Source of the DNA: Dyadobacter sp. CY345
Lineage (GTDB): Bacteria; Bacteroidota; Bacteroidia; Cytophagales; Spirosomataceae
DNA length: 64,000 bases
Assembly (NCBI RefSeq): GCF_021502725.1
Contig: NZ_JAKFFS010000001.1
Coordinates: forward strand, 2,170,001 to 2,234,000
Reading direction: 5' to 3'
Both the position numbers and the translations under genes were made by a program. Below, piece after piece: positions 13,310 through 22,057 of the stretch (the first letter of the stretch is position 1; each line of letters opens with the position of its first letter). The notes below the pieces were generated by a model. The model was not told the origin of the DNA and did not search any database. It was given only the letters and a program-made list of their open reading frames with translations.

Positions 13310-15486
13310 CGGATTTTTTACAATTTTTAAAATTACTGCAAAGGAACAAAATTACACTTATTGTGGTCCCACTGATCACAGTGATTGTGTGTTACTTTCT
13401 GGTCAAAAAACTCCCGGACTCTTTTGAATCCCGTGGACGGATAGCGACTGGTCTGGTGGACAAAACGGATCAGGTCGTCACCAAAGCGAAAGATGAGCAG
13501 GAAAACCAGATCGCGCGAAAATTCGAAAGTCTTATTCAGGTGGTATTCCTGAAAAGAACATTGGAACAGGTCTCTTATCGTCTGATATTAAATGATTTAA
13601 AGGGAATTAAAGATTCGACGTGGCGGGAGCCTGTGAGGGAACTCAGGGATATGAGTAAGGCTGACAGGGCCAAGGCCATCGCTGTAATCACTCAGAAATA
13701 TAAGGCGAGAGAGGAGCTTTTTGATTGGAATCCGTATGAAAATCAATTGAATAAAATCATTGAGGACATGCATTATGACCCTGCATCGCTCAGAGAAAAG
13801 CTCACCATTTATCGTACGGGCAGCAGTGATTATATCGATATTAATTACGAATCAGACAATCCATACCTTTCGGCATATGTAGTCAACACACTAGCCGAAG
13901 AATTTATTTCCTTAAACTCTTCCCGCGTTGTCGACAACAACAGGAAAACAATTGATTTTCTTCAAAATTTCATGCAGCAGAAGATGACTGCTCTAAACGA
14001 GCGAATGAATGCGCTGCGAAATTACAAAATCAAGAACCGGGTATTGAACCTGAATGAGCAAGCGAAGAGTATTTATGGTCAAATGTCTGATTTTGAAACC
14101 CGTAGAGAAATGTCACAAAAAGATATTATTGCCTATGGTGCAGCGATCAAAAATATTGACAATAAATTTAATCCGACAGACAGAAAGTACTTTGAAAGCG
14201 CGCTTACTGAGATTAACCAGAGTATTGTCGCCAACAAGATCATTCTAAAATCCTTAAATGAGCGATACATCCAAAATAACTTTGATTCCAAATTAAAGTT
14301 CAGCATCGATTCGCTGAAAAATAAACTTGGAGAGCAGATTGCATTGGCTTCTGATAAATATGCTTATAATCCGATGGCATTGAAACAGGATCTGGTAACG
14401 CAGAAACTTACGATGGAAATATCGCTAGAATTAGCCAAAAACAGTGTCTCATCGATACAGGGCGAGCTGGACAGGCTCAATCGGAAATTTGATGGCCTGG
14501 TACCCAATGAAGCTAAAATTCAGGAGTTTGAAACGGGGATTGATATTGCAAGTAAAGAGTATATCGAGGCGCTGCAAAGATACAATGAGGCAAGTCTGGA
14601 ATTTAGCTTTCCAGTTTATCTCAAAATGATTGAAAGAGCTTTACCAGGTGAAGTTCAGGCATCGAAAAAGATGGTGCTAGTTATACTTTCCGGGATAATC
14701 AGTTTGACATTTTGCGTGTTCGTATTCTTTATTCTGTTTTATCTGGATAAGTCAATTCGTTACCCGGCGCAACTGGCCAACGCGACTAATATGCCTGTAC
14801 TCGGCTATCTAAACTTACTGGGAAGGGAGTCAGATATAAGTCTTTCCGGGATGAATTCCTCGGACGGGAAATCAATACGACTATATAAAAACCTGGTTCG
14901 TTCAATTCGTTATGAAATTGATAATGAGATAAATGATCCTAAAATTATCGCAGTTACCAGCTTAACTTATGGTGTTGGGAAAACATCTTTTGTGCTCGCT
15001 TTGGCCTGGGCTTTTTCGAAGATCAGTAAAACTGTTTTGATTATTGATGGAAATTTTGGTCAACCGGATATTTCCAAACTAAACCCTGATGCAACGCTTT
15101 TTGAAACTTTTCTGAATAATCAGTCTTCCTTGGAAGGAATTAGCGGACAAATAAGTATTCTTGGAAATAAAGGCGGGGATGTTTCCTTACTTGAATTGAA
15201 CGACGAGAAACTGATCGGCGAAAAAATTAAGATATTAAAAAACCAGTTTGATATCATTTTAATTGAAACAGATTCTTTGGCAGCAATGAACAAAGCGAAA
15301 GAATGGGTCACATTTTCTGACCGTGTTGTCGCTGTGTTCTCTGCCGGTCACACCATTGCAGAAGATGATCAATCTAAAATTCAGTACCTGAAAAATGTTG
15401 GAGACAAATTTTCGGGTTGGATTTTAACGAATACCGAGGATATTCCTGAACAGGCAGGCAAGCTGGATAAAATACTAGAAGTATGA
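13306..15486 (+). CDS. Wzc-like polysaccharide co-polymerase with degenerate kinase domain
   Basis: A 726-aa inner-membrane protein. A first TM at about residues 18-36, a large periplasmic part with long coiled-coil helices (about 215-420), a second TM at about 450-475 and a cytoplasmic P-loop domain from about 520. The P-loop reads Thr-Tyr-Gly-Val-Gly-Lys-Thr-Ser. Walker A' is Ile-Ile-Asp-Gly-Asn-Phe-Gly-Gln, and Walker B is weakened (Ile-Glu-Thr-Asp). There is no C-terminal tyrosine cluster. It should set polysaccharide chain length with Wzy but may not work as a tyrosine kinase. It overlaps both neighbours by ATGA. Confidence 0.88.
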   Translation: MTDFLQFLKLLQRNKITLIVVPLITVIVCYFLVKKLPDSFESRGRIATGLVDKTDQVVTKAKDEQENQIARKFESLIQVVFLKRTLEQVSYRLILNDLKGIKDSTWREPVRELRDMSKADRAKAIAVITQKYKAREELFDWNPYENQLNKIIEDMHYDPASLREKLTIYRTGSSDYIDINYESDNPYLSAYVVNTLAEEFISLNSSRVVDNNRKTIDFLQNFMQQKMTALNERMNALRNYKIKNRVLNLNEQAKSIYGQMSDFETRREMSQKDIIAYGAAIKNIDNKFNPTDRKYFESALTEINQSIVANKIILKSLNERYIQNNFDSKLKFSIDSLKNKLGEQIALASDKYAYNPMALKQDLVTQKLTMEISLELAKNSVSSIQGELDRLNRKFDGLVPNEAKIQEFETGIDIASKEYIEALQRYNEASLEFSFPVYLKMIERALPGEVQASKKMVLVILSGIISLTFCVFVFFILFYLDKSIRYPAQLANATNMPVLGYLNLLGRESDISLSGMNSSDGKSIRLYKNLVRSIRYEIDNEINDPKIIAVTSLTYGVGKTSFVLALAWAFSKISKTVLIIDGNFGQPDISKLNPDATLFETFLNNQSSLEGISGQISILGNKGGDVSLLELNDEKLIGEKIKILKNQFDIILIETDSLAAMNKAKEWVTFSDRVVAVFSAGHTIAEDDQSKIQYLKNVGDKFSGWILTNTEDIPEQAGKLDKILEV

Positions 15487-16661
15487 AAGTAATAAGCTAC
15501 CTATGGATTTTTGTTCAGGTTTTAATCGGGTTTAATCTCGTCTTTCCTGTTCTCTTGTTATTGATATATTTGTTGCGTCGATCTGTCAGAAATGCGGTCA
15601 GAAATTCGACCTTGCCCGAAATGCCGGATTATGGTATCATAGTAACTGCTTATGAACAGATACAGCAGCTACCTGCAGTGGTAAATTCACTGTTGAAACT
15701 TAACTATTCAAATTTTCACATTTACGTTGTAGCCGATAAGTGCGACATTACAAATTTGCATTTCGAATCAGGGAAAGTATCACTTCTCAGGCCTGAGCAA
15801 GTTTTAGGAAGTAATACAAGATCTCATTTTTATGCAATCAGAAATTTTATCAGGCCTCATTCACATCTGACTATTATTGATAGCGACAATTTAACAGATC
15901 CAGAATATCTCAACGAATTAAATGTATACTTCAATCTAGGTTTTTATGCGGTGCAAGGTGTCAGGGAAGCTAAAAATCTCGACAGTACTTATGCATGCCT
16001 GGATGCAGCACGTGATATTTATTATCATTTTTACGACGGGAAAATTCTTTTCGGCTCGGGCTCTTCAGCTACACTTGCGGGTTCAGGAATGGCCTTTACA
16101 ACGCCTCTTTACAAACAATGTCTCGAACATCTGGACGTCACCGGAGCTGGTTTTGACAAGGTTCTGCAAGATGGAATTGTAAGCAGAAAGTTTAGAATCG
16201 CTTTTGCTGAAAAGGCTATTGTTTACGATGAAAAAACCAGCGGAACAGATCAGCTTGTAAATCAAAGAGCGCGATGGATCAATACCTGGTTTAAATATTT
16301 TACGCTCGGCTTTAAGATTTTCTTTAAGGGAATTGCTGGTTTCGACTGGAATCAGATCGTTTTCGGGTTGGTTCTTTTACGGCCCCCCTTATTCATTTTT
16401 CTCTTGCTTTCAGGGTTCTTTCTTTTTATAAATCTGTTCATTGCACCGGTAATGGCTTTGATCTGGTTTCTTGCAATGGTCGTTTTTGTTATCGGATTTT
16501 ACATTTCCCTGAAAGTTTCAAAGACAGATCAGCGGATTTATCAGTCGCTGGTTAATATACCAAAATTCATTTTCTTTCAGGTAATGGCTTTACTCAAAGC
16601 GGGCAAAGCAAATCAGATTTCCGTAGCAACTCGCCATGGACAGCCAACCGGGAAGGAATAG
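15483..16661 (+). CDS. Membrane glycosyltransferase, family 2, with QxxRW motif
   Basis: A 392-aa protein: an N-terminal TM, a GT-A domain at about residues 45-260, then three or four TMs at about 300-370. Ile-Asp-Ser-Asp-Asn carries the DxD metal-binding acids. Gln-Arg-Ala-Arg-Trp is the QxxRW motif found in processive GT2 enzymes such as cellulose and hyaluronan synthases. It may therefore add several sugars, or simply one at the membrane face. The ATG overlaps the stop of the Wzc-like gene, and the 50-aa membrane protein follows 6 nt after its stop. Confidence 0.88.
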   Translation: MKVISYLWIFVQVLIGFNLVFPVLLLLIYLLRRSVRNAVRNSTLPEMPDYGIIVTAYEQIQQLPAVVNSLLKLNYSNFHIYVVADKCDITNLHFESGKVSLLRPEQVLGSNTRSHFYAIRNFIRPHSHLTIIDSDNLTDPEYLNELNVYFNLGFYAVQGVREAKNLDSTYACLDAARDIYYHFYDGKILFGSGSSATLAGSGMAFTTPLYKQCLEHLDVTGAGFDKVLQDGIVSRKFRIAFAEKAIVYDEKTSGTDQLVNQRARWINTWFKYFTLGFKIFFKGIAGFDWNQIVFGLVLLRPPLFIFLLLSGFFLFINLFIAPVMALIWFLAMVVFVIGFYISLKVSKTDQRIYQSLVNIPKFIFFQVMALLKAGKANQISVATRHGQPTGKE

Positions 16662-16667
16662 AATAAT

Positions 16668-16820
16668 ATGAAAATATACCCGGAAAAAAATAAGGAAAAA
16701 GACGAAGAAACGTCCATTTTTGGCCATTTGACCCCCTTACAGAAAATAATGAGGCAATTGGCACTTTTACTGGCGTTTGTGAGTGTTTTTATTTTTTTTG
16801 TCAAAATACTATTCTTATAA
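16668..16820 (+). CDS. 50-aa single-pass membrane protein in the EPS operon
   Basis: An ATG at 16668 opens 50 codons ending TAA at 16818-16820. The first 28 residues are highly charged (Lys/Glu/Asp-rich, then Thr-Ser-Ile-Phe-Gly-His-Leu-Thr-Pro-Leu-Gln). The last 20 are a single strongly hydrophobic helix, running nearly to the C-terminus. It begins 6 nt after the glycosyltransferase stop, and its TAA directly abuts the GTG start of the polymerase gene, so translation could be coupled. Its place in the operon and its topology support a real small protein that may assist the Wzy-like polymerase. No family is recognised. Confidence 0.6.
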   Translation: MKIYPEKNKEKDEETSIFGHLTPLQKIMRQLALLLAFVSVFIFFVKILFL

Positions 16821-18371
16821 GTGGAAGAGAATATCCTTTTTTTGGGCAATAAGAAGGCAACCCGCCACAATTTGATGGGGAAATTAAAGCAATGGTATTG
16901 GATTGAAAAGTTTAATAATCCCGTTGGTATCATCACGCTGCTGATTATTTCCGTGGTTTTTGGGACTCTTATCGCTTATAAAGGTATCACTGCAGCAGCG
17001 CTGATTTTAGTCGTCCTGTTTGTCCCCACTGTCGTATTTGGTATTGTAGCCTATCCCGTTTTTGGTATCACTATTCTCTTAATAATGGCCTATTTGCTGT
17101 TTTTTATCATGAGAGTGGGAATTAACTTTCCATTAGGAACTGCCATGGACGGGATTCAGGCTTTACTGATATTAGGTTTTTTTATTTATCAGAGAAAGTA
17201 CCCTGACTGGAGTGTTTTTCGTGGTCCCATCAGTTTCATGATCCTGGTATGGATCGGGTATAATATTATGGAAGTCATCAATCCAATTGCTGAATCGAGG
17301 CTTGCCTGGGTGTATACAATAAGATCGGTGGCTGTTGTGATGCTCATGTATTTCGTTTTTATGTTCCAGATAAAAACGGTAAGTGCGATCAGAGGAATTA
17401 TAAAAATGTGGTTGCTGCTTTCAATTTTTGCAGCACTTTATGCCTACAAGCAAGAATATATTGGCTTCTCGGCTGCTGAAGACGAGTGGCTTCATTCAGA
17501 TCCAAACATTGCCAATTTGCTTTTTATTGCCGGTCACTGGCGGAAATTTTCCATCTTTTCTGATCCGGTAGCGTTCTCTTATAACATGGTCGTAAGCAGT
17601 ATTCTTTGCATCGGATTGCTAACTTATGTCAGGACTTTTTGGAAGAAAATTGTGTTAATGTTACTCATTGCCTTGTTCTTTTCAGCCATGTTATTTTCAG
17701 GGACCAGAGGCGCTTATGTGCTCTTACCAGCTGCAATGGTTCTTTTTCTTATTCTGAGGTTTAACAGACAGGTATTGTTCGGAACTGCAATCGCTGGTGT
17801 CTTTATGGTATTTCTTATTTTTGTTCCTACTTCAAACTCGAATATCGTCCGCTTCCAAACTGCTTTTAAACCATCGGATGACGAATCTTTTAAATTGCGG
17901 ACAGCCAATCAAAAGCGGATCCAGCCTTATATCTGGGCTCATCCGATAGGAGGAGGGTTAGGCGCTACTGGTGCCTGGGGACAACGTTTTGCTCCGAATT
18001 CTTACCTGGCAAATTTTCCCCCGGATAGCGGATATGTCAGGATCGCCGTGGAGCTAGGGTGGGTGGGACTTTTATTGTTTTGCATTTTCATGTTTTTCAT
18101 TCTTCGCGAAGGAATAAACAACTATTTTCTTATTCAAGACCAGGAACTCAAAACATATTGCATGACAATGCTTATGATCGTTTTTGCCTATAATATCGGA
18201 AATTATCCGCAGGAGGCGCTGGTGCAGTTTCCGTCAAATATTTATTTTTATCTGGCAACGGCACTGATCAATATCACCCGAAGAATAGAATTGAAGCAAA
18301 TCGCAAAGAGGCAAAAAGAGGCGGATCTGTCAGATAAGGTTTACGCTGCCAGGATGAATGTTGTGGTTTAA
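16821..18371 (+). CDS. Wzy/WaaL-type O-antigen polymerase or ligase
   Basis: A 516-aa protein with about 11-12 membrane helices and a large loop late in the chain (about residues 340-420), as in O-antigen polymerases. The loop has Ala-Pro-Asn-Ser-Tyr-Leu-Ala...Pro-Asp-Ser-Gly-Tyr, resembling the conserved N-x-x-L-x...G region of PF04932. It should join repeat units outside the inner membrane. The start is a GTG right after the upstream TAA; an ATG at 16875 is an alternative that would remove 18 polar residues. It lies between the small membrane protein and a GT14 enzyme. Confidence 0.87.
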   Translation: MEENILFLGNKKATRHNLMGKLKQWYWIEKFNNPVGIITLLIISVVFGTLIAYKGITAAALILVVLFVPTVVFGIVAYPVFGITILLIMAYLLFFIMRVGINFPLGTAMDGIQALLILGFFIYQRKYPDWSVFRGPISFMILVWIGYNIMEVINPIAESRLAWVYTIRSVAVVMLMYFVFMFQIKTVSAIRGIIKMWLLLSIFAALYAYKQEYIGFSAAEDEWLHSDPNIANLLFIAGHWRKFSIFSDPVAFSYNMVVSSILCIGLLTYVRTFWKKIVLMLLIALFFSAMLFSGTRGAYVLLPAAMVLFLILRFNRQVLFGTAIAGVFMVFLIFVPTSNSNIVRFQTAFKPSDDESFKLRTANQKRIQPYIWAHPIGGGLGATGAWGQRFAPNSYLANFPPDSGYVRIAVELGWVGLLLFCIFMFFILREGINNYFLIQDQELKTYCMTMLMIVFAYNIGNYPQEALVQFPSNIYFYLATALINITRRIELKQIAKRQKEADLSDKVYAARMNVVV

Positions 18372-18397
18372 TAATTTACAAATTTGATTTTTGTTTG

Positions 18398-19228
18398 ATG
18401 AAAATTGCTCATTTGATACTGGCTCATTGCGATTCTCAACAATTGGGGCGACTCATTGACAGATTACAAAATCCGGACGCGTTTTTTTTTATACATATTG
18501 ATAAAAAAACAGAGCTCGATTCATTCATGTTTTTGAAAGACAAGAAGCAGGTTTACTTTGTAAAAGATCGGGTGAACGTGGGCTGGGGAGCGTATAGTAT
18601 TATTGAGGCCACAATTAATGGTTTTAAAGAAATATTAAGTTCAGATCTTTGCGTTGACTATGTAAACCTGTTGAGTGGTGCAGATTATCCACTAAAAAAA
18701 GCCAGTCAGATCCATCAGTTTTTTGAAGAACATAGCGGTCAAAATTTTATGGAATATCTGTCCGTTTACGATGAATGGACGGAAGCAATACCCAGATTGA
18801 CGGAATATCATTTGACAAACTACGCTTTTCCGGGAAAGTACGTCGCTCAGAAGTGGCTCAATCGATTGACACCAACACGAAAAATGCCTAATAATCTGAT
18901 ACCAGTCGGGAAGTCACAATGGTTCAGCATAAGTGTAGAGGCAGTGAAATTTATTTTAAATTATTTGGAAAAATATCCCGAAGTGGTGCGTTTTTTCAAG
19001 TTAACATGGGCACCTGACGAGATTATTTTCCAGACCATTCTGTATAATTCGGAGTTTAAGGACCGTTTGGTCAACAATAATTTACGGTATATAGACTGGT
19101 CCGCAGGGAAAGCAAGTCCGGAGATTTTGACAGAAGCCGATCTGCCAACGCTGAAAGCTTCAAACGCATTGTTTGCCCGGAAATTTAGTATGTCAAAACA
19201 TCCGGAGATCATGGATCTACTGGATTAA
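18398..19228 (+). CDS. Core-2/I-branching-type glycosyltransferase (GT14-like)
   Basis: A 276-aa protein, starting at the ATG at 18398 just after a TTG. It begins Lys-Ile-Ala-His-Leu-Ile-Leu-Ala-His, with Phe-Phe-Ile-His-Ile-Asp-Lys-Lys further on and Leu-Leu-Ser-Gly-Ala-Asp-Tyr-Pro-Leu in the middle, which are signatures of the Branch (PF02485) family. It also has Trp-Ala-Pro-Asp-Glu-Ile-Ile-Phe-Gln, where the Asp-Glu pair is probably catalytic. Such enzymes form beta-1,6 or similar branches; the sugar is unknown. It sits 26 nt downstream of the polymerase, in the same operon. Confidence 0.88.
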   Translation: MKIAHLILAHCDSQQLGRLIDRLQNPDAFFFIHIDKKTELDSFMFLKDKKQVYFVKDRVNVGWGAYSIIEATINGFKEILSSDLCVDYVNLLSGADYPLKKASQIHQFFEEHSGQNFMEYLSVYDEWTEAIPRLTEYHLTNYAFPGKYVAQKWLNRLTPTRKMPNNLIPVGKSQWFSISVEAVKFILNYLEKYPEVVRFFKLTWAPDEIIFQTILYNSEFKDRLVNNNLRYIDWSAGKASPEILTEADLPTLKASNALFARKFSMSKHPEIMDLLD

Positions 19229-19284
19229 GATTAGGAAATTAGCATTTCAGTTCAGGGATTATACTCACGTTATTAAAGATTTAT

Positions 19285-20463
19285 ATGGACATTATTATTA
19301 CCGGACAACAGGCCTGGGACGTGGAAATTGGCAGTAATTGCAAAAACATCGCCCTGGAATTCAGTAAGACGAATCGGGTTTTGTATGTCAATTCCGCGCT
19401 TGACAGAATCAGTCTGATGAAAAACGGTAATGATCCTAAAATAGCAAAGCGAAAAAGAGTAATTAATAAGCAAGAAAGCGGATTGGAAGAAATTCAGGAG
19501 AACCTTTGGGTACTTAATCCTGATCAGATGATCGAGTCGGTCAACTGGATTTCATCAGATTTAATCTTTAATTTTCTTAATAAACGGAACAACAGGATTT
19601 TTGCTCAAAGTATCAGGGCCGCTGCGGATAAGCTCGGGTTTCAGAATTGCATTCATTTCAACGACAACGATATGTTCCGTAGCTTTTATCTGAAAGAGTA
19701 TTTGAAGCCGCGTCTTTCAATTTATTATTCCCGGGATTTCATGCTCGCCGTGGATTACTGGAAGAAACATGGAACTGCATTAGAACCTCAACTCATTGCT
19801 AAAAGCGATTTATGCGTTGCGAATTCCACATATCTGGCAGATTATTGCCGAAAATTTAATGAAAAATCGTATTACGTCGGACAAGGATGTGATCTGGATA
19901 TTTTCATGAATGGCACGAACGATCCGACACCAAAGGACATGATAGCTATTAATTCACCCCGAATCGGATATGTTGGAGCATTGCAAAGTCTGAGACTGGA
20001 TTTGGATCTGCTTCGTCATATAGCAATTTCGCGTCCAACCTGGAACATTGTGCTGGTTGGTCCTGAGGATAATGAATTCAGGGAAAGTAGTTTGCACATG
20101 TTACCAAATGTGGTTTTTACCGGATCAAAGACCTTTGACCAATTGCCTGCGTATATCAATTCATTCGACGTTTGTCTGAATCCTCAGCTACTCAATGAAG
20201 TGACGATAGGGAATTATCCTCGTAAAATTGACGAATATCTGGCGGTTGGAAAGCCGACAGTTGCAACGAAAACGGATGCTATGAGCGTGTTTTCAAAACA
20301 CGTTTATCTCGGAGAAACCAAGGAGGACTATGTCATACTGATCGAGCAGGCATTGGCCGAAAATTCGACGTCAAAATCAGCTGAGCGCAGGGAATTTGCA
20401 AGTTCGCATACCTGGGAAAATAGTGTTGCAGAAATTTATAAAGCGATTGAGAAATCGCTTTAA
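19285..20463 (+). CDS. Glycosyltransferase, GT-B fold (GT1/GT4-like)
   Basis: A 392-aa soluble protein with two Rossmann-type halves. The C-terminal half has Ile-Gly-Tyr-Val-Gly-Ala, Ile-Val-Leu-Val-Gly-Pro, a pattern of Asn-Val-Val-Phe-Thr-Gly-Ser-Lys, and Lys-Ile-Asp-Glu-Tyr-Leu-Ala-Val-Gly-Lys-Pro-Thr-Val-Ala-Thr, which resembles the nucleotide-sugar binding E-x7-E region of GT4 enzymes. It is the last gene of the plus-strand run starting at 12632, 56 nt after the GT14 gene. Donor and acceptor cannot be told from sequence. Confidence 0.85.
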   Translation: MDIIITGQQAWDVEIGSNCKNIALEFSKTNRVLYVNSALDRISLMKNGNDPKIAKRKRVINKQESGLEEIQENLWVLNPDQMIESVNWISSDLIFNFLNKRNNRIFAQSIRAAADKLGFQNCIHFNDNDMFRSFYLKEYLKPRLSIYYSRDFMLAVDYWKKHGTALEPQLIAKSDLCVANSTYLADYCRKFNEKSYYVGQGCDLDIFMNGTNDPTPKDMIAINSPRIGYVGALQSLRLDLDLLRHIAISRPTWNIVLVGPEDNEFRESSLHMLPNVVFTGSKTFDQLPAYINSFDVCLNPQLLNEVTIGNYPRKIDEYLAVGKPTVATKTDAMSVFSKHVYLGETKEDYVILIEQALAENSTSKSAERREFASSHTWENSVAEIYKAIEKSL

Positions 20464-20486
20464 ACGTTGCCTTATTTTGTAAATAC

Positions 20487-21254
20487 TTATTTCAAATAAT
20501 CCAGATTAAACTTCAAATGCCGGTATAAATGGCGTAACTGGGTCAGGATGACATTATCACTTTCCCGCCAGATATCTCGTTTCATCGTACTTGGCTCGGC
20601 TTCTGAATTTTTTTGCAAAAAAATGCTTGTATAATCTTTATAGAACATGGCCTTCCCTTTATTTTTCAGAAAGGACATCATCATACTATATTCGGTTACA
20701 TCTCCCTTAGCTCCTTCGATATAGCGGCCAAACTTTTGGAAAAAGTTTGTTCTGCGCAGATGGGGATGATCGCTGTAAACGTAGAATTTCTGATATCCTG
20801 GTTTCCACAACTTAAAATCCATTTCATAGTAACCGTGCTCTGAGTTTTTAAGATATGGATATTCAAAATAGGCATAAAAACGCACCACGTCCAGATCTGC
20901 TTTTTGATTCATCAAACCGACTGCATTTTTAAAACTTTCCGGGAAAATTGAAGTAGGTGTAAAATCTTCCTGGACATACAGTGTCAGCGGCGTTTTTACA
21001 GCATCCTGACCTTTGTTTATATTATTACCCAGCCCTTTATTTTTTTTGGTAGTTATAAGTTCGAAATCGAAGTTCTTTTGAAGTTCATTCAGGTATGTAA
21101 TATGTTCCGGCTTGCTGCCATCGTCGGAAACGACGATTTCTTCGAACCTGCAGTTAAGGTCCGTAAAGGATTGCAACAGATGTTCAAGCGATTGACTCCG
21201 GTTGTAATGGGTAATCAGCAAGGTTATATCCTTAAAAAAATAGTCGTTTTCCAT
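20487..21254 (-). CDS. Glycosyltransferase family 2 (paralogue A)
   Basis: A 255-aa GT-A protein. It has Leu-Leu-Ile-Thr-His-Tyr-Asn-Arg-Ser near the start, Val-Ser-Asp-Asp-Gly-Ser for nucleotide binding, and Tyr-Val-Gln-Glu-Asp-Phe, the modified DxD. It strongly resembles the next gene (21275-22051) over its full length, sharing for instance Asn-Lys-Gly-Leu-Gly-Asn-Asn-Ile-Asn-Lys-Gly-Gln-Asp and Ser-Asp-His-Pro-His-Leu-Arg-Arg. They are a tandem duplication. It is the last gene of a four-gene minus-strand operon starting at 24631. Confidence 0.88.
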   Translation of the reverse strand: MENDYFFKDITLLITHYNRSQSLEHLLQSFTDLNCRFEEIVVSDDGSKPEHITYLNELQKNFDFELITTKKNKGLGNNINKGQDAVKTPLTLYVQEDFTPTSIFPESFKNAVGLMNQKADLDVVRFYAYFEYPYLKNSEHGYYEMDFKLWKPGYQKFYVYSDHPHLRRTNFFQKFGRYIEGAKGDVTEYSMMMSFLKNKGKAMFYKDYTSIFLQKNSEAEPSTMKRDIWRESDNVILTQLRHLYRHLKFNLDYLK

Positions 21255-21274
21255 CGTTGTTGAGCCGCAAAAAA

Positions 21275-22051
21275 TTAATTCATTATTAAAAGATCCAGTG
21301 TGTTTTTCAGCCAGCGGTAACGCAGATACACCAGGCGGCTCAGCTGAATTAAAGGATTTTTACTTAGCCGCCAATCCGGGCGCTCCATTGTACTTGGCTC
21401 ATCAGAAGAATTTTTCTGATAGAATAACTTCGTGAAATCGTCAAAAAAGAGGCCTTTGCCTTTTCTCTGGAGAAAATGGATTGCCATTCGGTATTCGGTT
21501 AAATCACCTTTGATACCTTCCGGATATCTGCCGAATTTTTTTAAAAAATCACTTCTTCTTAAATGCGGATGGTCGCTGTAATAATAGAATTTTAAGTGAT
21601 TCATGTCCCAGAAAGAATAGACCATTTCTGAAAATCCTTTCTTGTATGGTTTCAAGTTCGGATATTTGAAATAAGCGTAAAATCTTACGATATCCCATTT
21701 TGGATCCTCGCGCATAAAATTTAGGGCATCTTCAAAATGAGCCGGAAATATTTCAGATGGTTCGAAGTCTTCCTGGACATACAAAGTGAAGGGCGTCTTC
21801 ACGATATCTTGTCCCTTATTTATATTGTTACCAAGACCTTTGTTGACATCGGCCGTTGTTAGCTGTATAGGGTAGCGGGTTTTTAAAACACCTATTCTTC
21901 TTAAATGCTCTGGGCGACTGCCATCGTCTGAAATGATGATAGCGCCAAAAGTGCAGTCTAATTTGTCGAAAGTGGTTAAAAGACGATCAAGGGATTCGCT
22001 CCGGTTGTAATGTGTTATTAGTAGCGTCGTATCTGGGAATGTATATTTCAT
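21275..22051 (-). CDS. Glycosyltransferase family 2 (paralogue B)
   Basis: A 258-aa protein of the same make-up as paralogue A 20 nt downstream: Leu-Ile-Thr-His-Tyr-Asn-Arg-Ser-Glu-Ser, Ile-Ser-Asp-Asp-Gly-Ser-Arg-Pro-Glu-His and Tyr-Val-Gln-Glu-Asp-Phe. By eye about half of positions match between the two. They differ most in the middle and at the C-terminus, which suggests different acceptors, possibly successive sugars of the repeat unit. The start lies 6 nt after the stop of the upstream GT2 gene (22058-22930), so they are cotranscribed. Confidence 0.88.
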   Translation of the reverse strand: MKYTFPDTTLLITHYNRSESLDRLLTTFDKLDCTFGAIIISDDGSRPEHLRRIGVLKTRYPIQLTTADVNKGLGNNINKGQDIVKTPFTLYVQEDFEPSEIFPAHFEDALNFMREDPKWDIVRFYAYFKYPNLKPYKKGFSEMVYSFWDMNHLKFYYYSDHPHLRRSDFLKKFGRYPEGIKGDLTEYRMAIHFLQRKGKGLFFDDFTKLFYQKNSSDEPSTMERPDWRLSKNPLIQLSRLVYLRYRWLKNTLDLLIMN

Positions 22052-22057
22052 GAGTTT

